Source: CAYQUC01 sp964514215
GTDB taxonomy: Bacteria > Pseudomonadota > Gammaproteobacteria > UBA6429 > Thiohalophilaceae
DNA: 20,061 nt
Direction: 5' to 3'
Assembly: GCA_964514215.1 (NCBI GenBank)
Contig: CAZEPW010000063.1
Coordinates: forward strand, 1 to 20,061
The notes beneath the pieces were generated by a model. That model was not told where the DNA came from, made no database searches, and saw nothing but the letters and a program-made list of their open reading frames with translations. Below, piece by piece: positions 1 through 6,567 of this stretch (its first letter is position 1; every line of letters starts with the position of its first letter). Position numbers and translations under genes: made by a program.

Positions 1-237
1 CCACCACAGTGGGCAAAACCAATGCCACCTTGGTTTCAAAATCCACCAGTACAGCAACCTAATAAAAAACAGGATAGCAACACGAATCTAAATCAAGATC
101 AAAAATCAGCTTCAAAGCAATATAGCAATCCAGCAGCGCCTCCGATGTGGCCGCAATATCCGCAACAAATGGCTGCACCAGGATGGGCAAGACCAATGCC
201 ACCTTGGATGCAACAACAAAAAGATAATACTAAGTAA
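1..237 (+). CDS. C-terminal part of a Pro/Gln/Trp-rich protein (5' end outside window)
   Basis: The frame is open from base 1 to a TAA at 235-237, so this is the tail of a gene that starts to the left of the window. An ATG at 22 exists but has no ribosome-binding site and the reading is continuous before it. The 78 visible residues are low complexity: Pro, Gln, Asn, Met and Trp dominate, with no helix or membrane segment. The octapeptide WAKPMPPW recurs near the end as WARPMPPW; the two copies come from a 24-bp direct repeat (10-33 and 184-207, one mismatch). The Pro/Trp/Gln composition resembles the tail of the coiled-coil membrane protein at 3338-3805, so it may be a paralogue of that gene. 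That is inference: the missing N-terminus would decide it. The next gene starts 26 bases downstream on the same strand. Confidence 0.7.
   Translation, partial: PPQWAKPMPPWFQNPPVQQPNKKQDSNTNLNQDQKSASKQYSNPAAPPMWPQYPQQMAAPGWARPMPPWMQQQKDNTK
10..207 (+). repeat. 24-bp direct repeat pair (10-33 and 184-207)
   Basis: Two copies of a 24-base block beginning TGGGCAA and ending CCACCTTGG differ at one base. Both are in frame and encode WA(K/R)PMPPW. This shows an internal duplication within the low-complexity tail. Confidence 0.8.
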
Positions 238-263
238 TCAAGACGAAAATATGAGACACACTG

Positions 264-659
264 ATGAATAACGATTTAGCCATTTCAACAATAATTTTTA
301 CTTTGGTTTTATTGCCCGAGCTTGCATTTGCACATGGCTTACAACAGCAATGGCCAGCAACAAGTAAAAATTATTCGGCTCCACATCAACGACACACTAG
401 TTTTAACGCATCGAGACAAAGTAACTATGTTGACCCTAATTACGACCCTTATGCTTGGCAATCACAAATTGGATTCAGGCAAGTGCCACAGCAAAATCGT
501 TATTCGCCAACAATACAATCACAGCATGGAAGATTACCTTATGCTCAAATTAACCAGCGTTATTATCCAATAACATTACCACCACCGGTAATGACTTATC
601 CGTGGCTACCAGGTTATGCAAGCCCACCATTACTAACGTTACCAGAGTGGCATTACTAA
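264..659 (+). CDS. Small exported Gln/Pro/Tyr-rich protein, function unknown
   Basis: 131 residues. The N-terminus is a signal peptide: a short polar start, a hydrophobic run at about residues 6-22 and an AFA|HG cleavage site near residue 23. The mature part is about 108 residues of Gln, Pro, Tyr, Ser, Asn and Trp, ending in a proline-rich stretch with PPPVMTYPWLPGY and a terminal EWHY. There are no cysteines, repeats or recognisable domain. The start at 264 has only a weak purine stretch upstream (GAGA near 253), but it is the first ATG that includes the signal sequence. It lies 26 bases after the preceding gene and about 100 bases before the sulfur-globule-like gene, all on the same strand. 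The aromatic/proline composition matches its neighbours, so I suspect a structural envelope or matrix protein. I do not recognise a family. Confidence 0.7.
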   Translation: MNNDLAISTIIFTLVLLPELAFAHGLQQQWPATSKNYSAPHQRHTSFNASRQSNYVDPNYDPYAWQSQIGFRQVPQQNRYSPTIQSQHGRLPYAQINQRYYPITLPPPVMTYPWLPGYASPPLLTLPEWHY

Positions 660-683
660 AGTTGTTTCATTGAATTTTTTTCT

Positions 684-714
684 ATCAGTTAAAGACAGTC
701 CTCAATTAACTGAT
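684..714. promoter_or_regulatory. 9-bp inverted repeat upstream of the sulfur-globule-like gene
   Basis: ATCAGTTAA (684-692) and TTAACTGAT (706-714) are perfect inverted arms around a 13-base loop. The element ends 43 bases before the start codon at 758. It could be an operator, a 5'-UTR hairpin or a weak terminator of the gene ending at 659. Position alone does not decide. Confidence 0.4.
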
Positions 715-757
715 GGTCATTTCATCGAGGGCACAATTAATAATGACGGAGATCGTT

Positions 758-1581
758 ATGAAAACTAATTTAAAAATAGCAGCACTGACTGCAACACTGC
801 TTGTATCAGCAATACCGTTAACAGCTCATGCCTGGGGACCTTGGGGAGGAGGCAATCCGTGGTCAGGTGGTTATATGCCCTGGGGAGGAGGCGGTAATCC
901 TTGGGGTGGCGGTGGTTACCCCCAAAATGCTTATGGCCCTTGGAGCAACAATGGCTGGAGTAACAACAATAATGGTTGGGGCAACGGTAATTCCTGGGGT
1001 AACAGCAATAATGGTTGGGGCAACGTTAATCCCTGGAGCAACAGCAATAATGGTTGGGGCAACATGAATCCCTGGAGTAACAACAGTAATGGTTGGGGAC
1101 AAGGTAACGGCAATGGTTGGGGNNNNNNNNNNNNNNNNNNNNNNNNNNNNNNNNNNNNNNNNNNNNNNNNNNNNNNNNNNNNNNNNNNNNNNNNNNNNNN
1201 NNNNNNNNNNNNNNNNNNNNNNGTTGGGGACAAGGTAACGGCAATGGTTGGGGACAAGGTAACGGCAATGGTTGGGGACAAGGTAACGGCAACGGTTGGG
1301 GGCAAGGTAACGGCAACGGTTGGGGGCAAGGTAACGGCAACGGTTGGGGACAAGGTAACGGCTGGGGCAATATGTTTAGTGACTTCAACTTGAGCTGGAA
1401 AGGTAATAGTCGCGGTAATGCTAATCCACAATGGTACGGTGGCGGTAATCAAGGATACCAAGGCCACGGCAATCAAGCCTATCAAGGTTATGCCAATCCC
1501 CAAGGATATGGTGGCTACCCACCACCAGGATATCCTTACCCTGCTCCAGTTCCACCCGCTCAGGCACCAACTAAAAAGTAA
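758..1581 (+). CDS. Sulfur-globule-envelope-like Gly/Trp/Asn-rich exported repeat protein (interrupted by assembly gap)
   Basis: Start ATG 758 follows a CGGAG ribosome site with 6-base spacing; the in-frame ATG at 713 lacks one. Residues 1-25 form a signal peptide cleaved after TAHA. The mature protein opens with WGPWGGG-type blocks, then three 13-residue units (GNVNPWSNSNNGW type), then tandem GQGNGNGW octapeptides, a DFNLSWKGNSRGNA segment and a Gly/Tyr/Pro tail ending PAPVPPAQAPTKK. Signal peptide, Gly/aromatic repeats and this tail match what I know of sulfur globule envelope proteins, which coat periplasmic sulfur inclusions in sulfur-oxidising gammaproteobacteria. The 100-N gap at 1123-1222 falls inside the octapeptide array. 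As written it puts the two halves out of frame, but a gap of 17+24n bases restores both frame and repeat. So this is one gene, not a frameshifted pair. A generic Gly/Trp-rich matrix protein is the alternative. Confidence 0.72.
980..1096 (+). repeat. Three tandem 39-bp coding repeats
   Basis: Units at 980-1018, 1019-1057 and 1058-1096 each begin GGCAAC and end AATGGTTGG. They encode 13-residue Asn/Gly/Trp units with Trp in fixed positions. Differences are mostly third-base or single-residue changes. Confidence 0.85.
1097..1365 (+). repeat. Tandem 24-bp coding repeat array (GQGNGNGW), interrupted by gap
   Basis: One complete unit at 1097-1120 precedes the gap. Five complete units follow at 1228-1347, then a partial unit. 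Each encodes GQGNGNGW. Units nearest the gap are identical (GGACAA...AAT). Those further right drift to GGGCAA and AAC, so the identical units probably caused the assembly break. Confidence 0.9.
1123..1222. other. Assembly gap (100 N)
   Basis: Exactly 100 undetermined bases, the conventional placeholder for a gap of unknown size, sit inside the 24-bp array. Flanking phase requires a true missing length of 17+24n bases, which 100 is not. Confidence 0.95.
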
Positions 1582-1630
1582 CTTGTATAAACACAACACA
1601 CGGACGTGACATGTTTATTTAACACTAGAT

Positions 1631-1663
1631 TGGCAGCTTTTAGAATGAACAAAAAAGCTGCCA
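1631..1663 (+). terminator. Hairpin after the sulfur-globule-like gene
   Basis: TGGCAGCTTTT (1631-1641) pairs perfectly with AAAAGCTGCCA (1653-1663) around an 11-base loop, 50 bases after the stop at 1581. The 11-bp stem is the strongest in the cluster. It is not followed by a clean T-run, so it may attenuate transcription or stabilise the upstream mRNA 3' end rather than fully terminate. Confidence 0.5.
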
Positions 1664-1736
1664 CTAAAATTAATTAATTAACACCGGCTTTATTTTGTCG
1701 TTGTTTAAAGTCAATGGAATTCATTGAGGTAATACT

Positions 1737-2738
1737 ATGACAGCACTACGTTGGTTTTTATCCTATTTAATACCGATGTTAATACTAGCCGTAATTTCGG
1801 CGAGTTATTTTTATCGTGATCAAATATCATCTAACTGGTATCACACATTAAGTTGGCCGGTGGCACAAATTAATGCTGTATTACAACAACAAAAATTACG
1901 ATTTAATTTTTCCGAGTCTACTGACGTGTCAAGCTTGGCTCTCAGCACAACACAACAAAAACTAAACCCCACGATAAATCTATCTAGCCTTCAGGATAAT
2001 TCATCCCAACCCAGTGACACAAAGCCAAATCAAAGACAACAGGGCAAACAAGACGCGGATACATTAGAACAACCTTTGTTACAGCCGATTGAATTAATAG
2101 CAAAAAATGAAAATCCGCCAACAACAATACCATCTGAAACGAAGACACTGACAAAAACACTAGCAAGCATTCCGAAAGCCGATGCAGAAAAAACAGCACC
2201 TGTAAAAATAAAACCAAAAACAGTAGTGGCTAATATCAAAGAAACAGACAAAAAAGAAATAGAAAAATTAACCAATGCACCTAAAACTAAAGAAACGGAT
2301 AAACTTAATCAACAACCAGTGATAGCAGCCACGCAAAATACCCCCGCGCCGGTATTAAGCAAACCGTCTACTAATCCAGTACGCAGGCCAATTACGCCAA
2401 CTCAATTCAAATTAAATAACAAGCAACGTAAAATATTATACCAAGCACGTAACGCTTTTTGGGACAAAGATTTAACCTTAGCAAAAAAACACTACTTATT
2501 ATTAATAAAACAACTACCCGACAACCCCGATATTCAGGGTGAGCTTGGTAATATTTTTTACATTGAACGTAAAACTGAAAAAGCCATAAAACATTATTCA
2601 CTTGCGGCAACATCATTAATTAAACAGCAACATTTTTGGAAATTGTCAGGAATCATGCCATTTATAACAAGATTTAATCAGACTAAAGCCGATGAAATCA
2701 TGCGACTCATGCATAATAGCAACAAAAAAGGCAAGTAA
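1737..2738 (+). CDS. Inner-membrane-anchored protein with C-terminal TPR-like domain
   Basis: 333 residues; GAGGT at 1726-1730 gives a clear ribosome site 6 bases before the ATG. One hydrophobic segment near residues 7-24 probably anchors it in the inner membrane with the rest in the periplasm. Residues about 60-220 are a disordered Lys/Thr/Pro/Gln-rich linker. Residues about 225-300 look like paired TPR helices, with the LAKKHYLLLIKQLPDNPDI and ELGNIFYIERKTEKAIKHY segments giving the usual Ala/Gly/Tyr spacing. TPR domains bind partner proteins; anchor plus long linker suggests a scaffold reaching across the periplasm. The stop is separated from the next gene by one base, so translational coupling with the DUF302 protein is likely. 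Specific function unknown. Confidence 0.75.
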   Translation: MTALRWFLSYLIPMLILAVISASYFYRDQISSNWYHTLSWPVAQINAVLQQQKLRFNFSESTDVSSLALSTTQQKLNPTINLSSLQDNSSQPSDTKPNQRQQGKQDADTLEQPLLQPIELIAKNENPPTTIPSETKTLTKTLASIPKADAEKTAPVKIKPKTVVANIKETDKKEIEKLTNAPKTKETDKLNQQPVIAATQNTPAPVLSKPSTNPVRRPITPTQFKLNNKQRKILYQARNAFWDKDLTLAKKHYLLLIKQLPDNPDIQGELGNIFYIERKTEKAIKHYSLAATSLIKQQHFWKLSGIMPFITRFNQTKADEIMRLMHNSNKKGK

Positions 2739-2739
2739 C

Positions 2740-3291
2740 ATGAAAATTCTACTTTATGCACTAGCGATATTGGGATTATTTTTTTTAGTACTACTAATGT
2801 ATTCCGTTTTTAAATTTGAACCAATATTTAATACATTAAAACAATTTGATCAAAATGCAATCGCAACACATCGTGATATGGCCAAAACAATTATTGAAAC
2901 GGGCGATGTCACTCAGGCACTGATATGGAAGGAACAAGTTAAAAAATCGTTAGACGTAAACGATGTTACCGATGCTATTAAATCAATCGCAATCCAGCAC
3001 AATATTAAACGCTATCATGATAATAAAAATGAGTTCATTAAAAATTATACCATTTGCAGCCAAAAAACCATCGAAAAAATACTAAATTACAACAGTGCCT
3101 ATCTTATTATCAATCCCTGCCGTGTAACTTTACTTAAAGATATGCAAGATCGTTTGTGGCTTTATTTTATAAATATGGATATGGTCATTTATGGCGGAGC
3201 CACTTTACCGACTGAAATAAAAAAAGAAGCATTAAAAATAAAATCAATTATACAGGATTTAAAAAAACGTATTACTACAAAAAAACATTAA
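2740..3291 (+). CDS. DUF302-family membrane-anchored protein
   Basis: 183 residues from ATG 2740; an in-frame ATG at 2692 lies inside the preceding gene and would spoil the N-terminal membrane segment. AAGG at 2728-2731 is the likely ribosome site. Residues 2-21 are a hydrophobic anchor. The rest matches my memory of the DUF302 family: an AKTIIETGDV...WKEQV segment, an LDVNDVTDAIKSIA helix, NPCRV, and the signature LWLYFINMDMVIYGG around residues 139-153, followed by LPTEIKKEALKIK. Two cysteines remain (C106, C127). DUF302 proteins have no settled function but recur in sulfur-oxidising bacteria, which supports the reading of the neighbouring repeat protein. The middle segment is diverged compared with typical members. 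It is almost fused to the TPR gene upstream, so the two probably act together. Confidence 0.78.
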   Translation: MKILLYALAILGLFFLVLLMYSVFKFEPIFNTLKQFDQNAIATHRDMAKTIIETGDVTQALIWKEQVKKSLDVNDVTDAIKSIAIQHNIKRYHDNKNEFIKNYTICSQKTIEKILNYNSAYLIINPCRVTLLKDMQDRLWLYFINMDMVIYGGATLPTEIKKEALKIKSIIQDLKKRITTKKH

Positions 3292-3337
3292 AAACAGCTT
3301 TTATAAAGTATTACAACGAACAACCAAAGGGAATATT

Positions 3338-3805
3338 ATGAGCCTAGAAACTGAAACTGTAAATGAAATACACAATGACACACGTAATGTTAAAAAATTA
3401 CAAATGGCGGTTTATCCGGCTTTAGTCGCATTTTTACTACTTGCAGCATATGGTTACTATTTAATAAATAGTTTGGCTACTGATGTAAAGCAACTATCAA
3501 AAGACATGACGATATTAACTCAGAGTGTGGATCGAAATTTAAATATAATTTCACAAAGCATGATAGCCATGACCCAAACCGTTAGTGTCATGACCCATGC
3601 CTCGGTTAATATGCAGCGTGATATGTGGAGTTTAAATAGAAATATTTCAACTCCGCTAAGCCCTTTAAACAACATGTTGCCATGGGGTGGCGGCCAAAAC
3701 AGCCCATACCCTGGTTCTCAAGGACCAGTGCCCTATCCACCACCACCTAACATGATGCAACCCTACCGATACCAACAACCTAAACCTTCTGGATCACAAC
3801 AGTAA
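3338..3805 (+). CDS. Membrane coiled-coil protein with Pro/Tyr/Trp-rich tail
   Basis: 155 residues with an AAAGGGA ribosome site close upstream of the ATG. Order of parts: charged N-terminus (1-20), one membrane segment (about 23-44), a Met/Ser/Thr-rich heptad region (about 48-100) that should form a coiled coil, then a low-complexity tail from residue 104 with LPWGGG, PYPGSQGPVPYPPPP and MQPYRYQQPKP. I recall similar small proteins with runs of alternating Met, Thr and Ser helices in sulfur bacteria, often carrying misleading automatic names. I cannot give a family. The LPWGGG element echoes MPWGGGG in the exported repeat protein at 758, which suggests the tail and that protein share an environment or bind each other. 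Confidence 0.7.
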   Translation: MSLETETVNEIHNDTRNVKKLQMAVYPALVAFLLLAAYGYYLINSLATDVKQLSKDMTILTQSVDRNLNIISQSMIAMTQTVSVMTHASVNMQRDMWSLNRNISTPLSPLNNMLPWGGGQNSPYPGSQGPVPYPPPPNMMQPYRYQQPKPSGSQQ

Positions 3806-3825
3806 AATGATTAAGGCTCACTAGC

Positions 3826-4509
3826 ATGAACAATATTAGCGACAATAATAATGTAAATATCGATTATAAAATATTAGTAGAAGAGCAACCCAAGCTCTGT
3901 GCTATTTTAAAAGCGTTTCATAATCTTGATAAGGTTTGCTACCGTCTGGGATTATTAAATAAAAACGCCAGCTTAGCATCAGAAATTAGTTGGGCTGCAC
4001 TGGATGAAAAAAATGATCTACAAAAAACATTAAAAAAACTGGATTCCACTCGAGATCAAATCGAACAACAAATCATACAATTAAAAACAATGATGACTAA
4101 CCGATGTTTATATGTCCTTGGATGGGAGTTATTGCTATTTATTATTTTATTAGCAAGCTTATTACTGGGCAGTTATTTTTCCGGTTATTGGGTTAATGGT
4201 AATTTTTCACCACCCTGGTTAAATGAACTATTCTCCCGGCCAATATTGGTTAGCAGTTCAAGTTTGTTAATTATCATCAGTTTTGTGATAGTGCATTATT
4301 CGCTACGCCGTTTTTTTGCAGCTAAAATTGCCAAAACAATGACTAAAACAGTTGGAAAATTTACTCTGGTAAAAGCATTCTTAATGAACAGCCAATTTAT
4401 GCACAGCATATTTCGACCTGAACCGGTTGGCTTGCATTGGATAAATCGAAAACGGTTACAAAAAGCCCATGATCTTTATTTATTACACTCAGAGGAAAAA
4501 AATAAATAA
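3826..4509 (+). CDS. Two-TM coiled-coil membrane protein, function unknown
   Basis: 227 residues, start ATG 3826 with an AAGGCTC purine stretch upstream. The N-terminal 95 residues are soluble and helical; about 60-91 looks like a coiled coil (DLQKTLKKLDSTRDQIEQQI). Two membrane segments follow at about 96-117 and 140-159, then a basic C-terminal region with a short FRPEPVGLHW element near residues 195-205. There is no signal peptide, so both ends are probably cytoplasmic. I have a weak impression that the C-terminal region resembles tails seen near dynamin-like GTPases, but there is no GTPase domain here. It is the last gene of the plus-strand cluster and converges on pntB. Confidence 0.65.
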   Translation: MNNISDNNNVNIDYKILVEEQPKLCAILKAFHNLDKVCYRLGLLNKNASLASEISWAALDEKNDLQKTLKKLDSTRDQIEQQIIQLKTMMTNRCLYVLGWELLLFIILLASLLLGSYFSGYWVNGNFSPPWLNELFSRPILVSSSSLLIIISFVIVHYSLRRFFAAKIAKTMTKTVGKFTLVKAFLMNSQFMHSIFRPEPVGLHWINRKRLQKAHDLYLLHSEEKNK

Positions 4510-4541
4510 AAAAGTTACGTGGCTTACATTACTAATCGGCA

Positions 4542-4685
4542 TCATAAACGATAGCCTATGCCAGTGATTGTTGCAGTGCCATCGCTTTCGGTTAACCGTG
4601 TATCCATCCAATAACCAAGATCAACTTCGATTATAGTAGCTGTTGAATTTTTTGTATTGGATATTTTACTTAGTGTAGGAGGCAT
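4542..4685 (-). pseudogene. Possible relic of an outer-membrane beta-barrel protein C-terminus
   Basis: The minus strand is open for 47 codons from ATG 4685 to TGA at 4542. The translation ends with VDLGYWMD, then an Asp/Gly turn and TGIGYRL, an alternation typical of the last two strands of a small outer-membrane barrel. There is no signal peptide or ribosome site, and an in-frame stop lies two codons upstream of the ATG. The stump therefore starts where an inverted repeat begins (4687). I read it as the surviving 3' end of a deleted gene. It could also be a chance ORF; a protein search of the 47 residues would decide. Confidence 0.4.
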
Positions 4686-4686
4686 C

Positions 4687-4735
4687 GCTATTTATGTACG
4701 ACACAAAATAGAAATTTGCATCGTACATAAATAGC
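4687..4735. repeat. 15-bp perfect inverted repeat with 19-base loop
   Basis: GCTATTTATGTACGA (4687-4701) and TCGTACATAAATAGC (4721-4735) match perfectly. The element lies between the convergent ends of the 3826 gene and pntB. The arms are AT-rich and lack a T-run on either strand, so it is not a classical terminator, though it could stop transcription from both sides. It could also be a mobile-element scar. Confidence 0.7.
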
Positions 4736-4809
4736 TTATACCTTTCACTTGGAGTTACTTGTAAAATAGTGCTTCAAAATACTATGTATAATTACCAAAA
4801 ATTTTACAA

Positions 4810-6192
4810 CTATGCCGCTTTAAGTTGTGAGACTAAACCTTCGCACACTTCTTTAGCATCACCAAAAATCATTGAGCAATTGTCGTTAAAATAAAGTTGG
4901 TTATCAATGCCGGCATAACCCGGCTTCATGCTGCGTTTTATCACAAAAACCTGTTTTGCTTTATTAACATCGAGTATTGGCATACCGTAGATTGGGCTGC
5001 TTTCATCAGTTTTAGCAGCAGGATTGGTAACATCATTTGCGCCAACAACTAGAACCACATCGGTACCGGAAAAACGGGGATTTATTTCATCCATCTCAAC
5101 CACACTATCGTAAGGCACATCGGCTTCGGCTAATAATACATTCATGTGACCGGGCATTCGACCAGCTACTGGATGAATGGCAAAGGTAACATTCACATCT
5201 TTATCAACTAATGATTCTAATAAACCAGACAAAGCAAGTTGTGCTTGTGCAACAGCCATACCATAACCGGGAACAATAATGACATTGCTGGCATTTTCCA
5301 TCATGAAAACGGCGTCTGCAATTGCAGCAGGATTAACAGTTTGATCGCCGTTCATCCCCATGTCTTGGGTGCTAGCACTGGTATTACCAAAACCACCAAA
5401 GATAACATTAACAATAGAGCGGTTCATGGCTTTTGACATGATGTAGGATAATATTGCTCCGGAAAATCCAACCAATGCACCGGTGATGATTAATAAATGA
5501 TTTTGTAATGTAAAACCCGTGGCTGCTGCGGCCCAACCTGAATAGGAATTTAACATCGACACCACAACGGGCATATCGGCACCACCAATGGCAATCACCA
5601 ACATAAAACCAAGCGCTAATGCACAAGCGGTCATCAGCATCATCGATGGTAAACTATTGTTAACAACAAAGTCTGTGCCAAAACCTACTATACCAACTAC
5701 TAATGCAAGGTTTAAAATATGTCGTCCTTTAAATGTTGCAGCACGTGCTGACAAGATTGCTTGTAATTTACCAAAGGCAACTAACGATCCGGTGAAGGTG
5801 ATGGCACCAATCAGTATCCCGGCAAAAATTTCCCATTTTAATACGGTTGTTAACGCACCCATTTCTGCGCGATTAAAATAAGTACCAATTGCCACTAACA
5901 CCGCGGCCAAACCAACGAAGCTATGCAGTATTGCAACCAATTGCGGCATGGCGGTCATTTTTATTTTAAGCGCAATGGTGGTTCCAATGGCACCACCAAC
6001 AACAATACCGGCTAAAATAAATCCATAGGATGTCACTGCCGGATTTAATAACGTGGCGGTGATGGCTAATAACATACCGGCCATCGCGAAATAATTCCCC
6101 CTGCGCGCACTAGCCGGTGAGGTTAATCCTTTTAAACCTAGAATAAAAAGTGCTGCTGAAATCAAATATAATATTGGTAGTTGTTCACTCAT
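4810..6192 (-). CDS. pntB: NAD(P) transhydrogenase subunit beta (PntB)
   Basis: 460 residues, the usual length. The protein forms the membrane domain II (second part) and the NADP(H)-binding domain III of the proton-translocating transhydrogenase, which reduces NADP+ with NADH using the proton gradient. Roughly residues 1-260 are many hydrophobic helices; the soluble domain III follows, with the NADP-binding GYGMAVAQAQ element, AIHPVAGRMPGHMNVLLAEA, GANDVTNPAA and KRSMKPGYAG. All key motifs look intact. Its ATG overlaps the stop of pntAb by four bases (ATGA), so the two are translationally coupled. Transcribed leftwards as the last gene of the pnt operon. No clear terminator is seen downstream. 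Confidence 0.97.
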   Translation of the reverse strand: MSEQLPILYLISAALFILGLKGLTSPASARRGNYFAMAGMLLAITATLLNPAVTSYGFILAGIVVGGAIGTTIALKIKMTAMPQLVAILHSFVGLAAVLVAIGTYFNRAEMGALTTVLKWEIFAGILIGAITFTGSLVAFGKLQAILSARAATFKGRHILNLALVVGIVGFGTDFVVNNSLPSMMLMTACALALGFMLVIAIGGADMPVVVSMLNSYSGWAAAATGFTLQNHLLIITGALVGFSGAILSYIMSKAMNRSIVNVIFGGFGNTSASTQDMGMNGDQTVNPAAIADAVFMMENASNVIIVPGYGMAVAQAQLALSGLLESLVDKDVNVTFAIHPVAGRMPGHMNVLLAEADVPYDSVVEMDEINPRFSGTDVVLVVGANDVTNPAAKTDESSPIYGMPILDVNKAKQVFVIKRSMKPGYAGIDNQLYFNDNCSMIFGDAKEVCEGLVSQLKAA

Positions 6193-6494
6193 GATTTAAC
6201 CTCCTTATTCTTTTTCTTTTGAAACATCGCTAACATACGTTGCGTGACGACAAAGCCACCAAATATATTAATCGATGCTAACGTGACAGCGATAAATCCT
6301 ATTAGCTCGGCATATTCGCCACTGCTATTGGAATAACCGGTCACTAAAATTGCACCAACGATAATAATGCCCGAGATGGCATTGGTTAACGAAATTAGTG
6401 GTGTGTGCAGTGATGGTGTAACCCCCCACACCACCATGTATCCAATAAAACAAGCGAGTATAAAAATATAAAATGCAATCATTGCTTCTGACAT
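6189..6494 (-). CDS. pntAb: NAD(P) transhydrogenase subunit PntAb (membrane domain II, first part)
   Basis: 101 residues with three hydrophobic segments (about 5-22, 35-55 and 63-85) and a basic tail FQKKKNKEVKS. This is the short membrane subunit found when the alpha chain is split in two, as in Rhodospirillum-type transhydrogenases; in E. coli it is fused to PntA. It contributes helices to the proton channel with PntB. An AGGAG ribosome site precedes the ATG. The gene begins 73 bases after pntAa and overlaps pntB by four bases. Confidence 0.95.
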   Translation of the reverse strand: MSEAMIAFYIFILACFIGYMVVWGVTPSLHTPLISLTNAISGIIIVGAILVTGYSNSSGEYAELIGFIAVTLASINIFGGFVVTQRMLAMFQKKKNKEVKS

Positions 6495-6567
6495 ACTATT
6501 CTCCTGCTGTTATTCGTTTTTAAATTGCGATAAATTATGGCTCCTTAATTCATTCAAACTGCTAGCA

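Larger units (their letters stand above)
4510..4809. other. Convergent intergenic region
   Basis: About 300 bases between convergent genes. It holds the barrel-like relic (4542-4685) and the 15-bp inverted repeat. From 4740 to 4809 I see only AT-rich sequence with no convincing terminator hairpin for pntB. Confidence 0.6.

Noticed and set aside
713..757. In-frame upstream start for the sulfur-globule-like gene
   Set aside because: No ribosome site; it would put 15 polar residues before the signal peptide and begin inside the 684-714 hairpin.
980..1365. Tandem repeats as a CRISPR array
   Set aside because: Units are contiguous, in frame and coding, with no spacers.
931..1599. Long minus-strand open frames through the repeat region and gap
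   Set aside because: They are antisense shadows of the tandem repeat and depend on N codons; the plus strand has the signal peptide, ribosome site and ordered composition.
5239..5881. Plus-strand ORFs antisense to pntB
   Set aside because: Shadow frames of a well-conserved gene; no ribosome sites or recognisable products.
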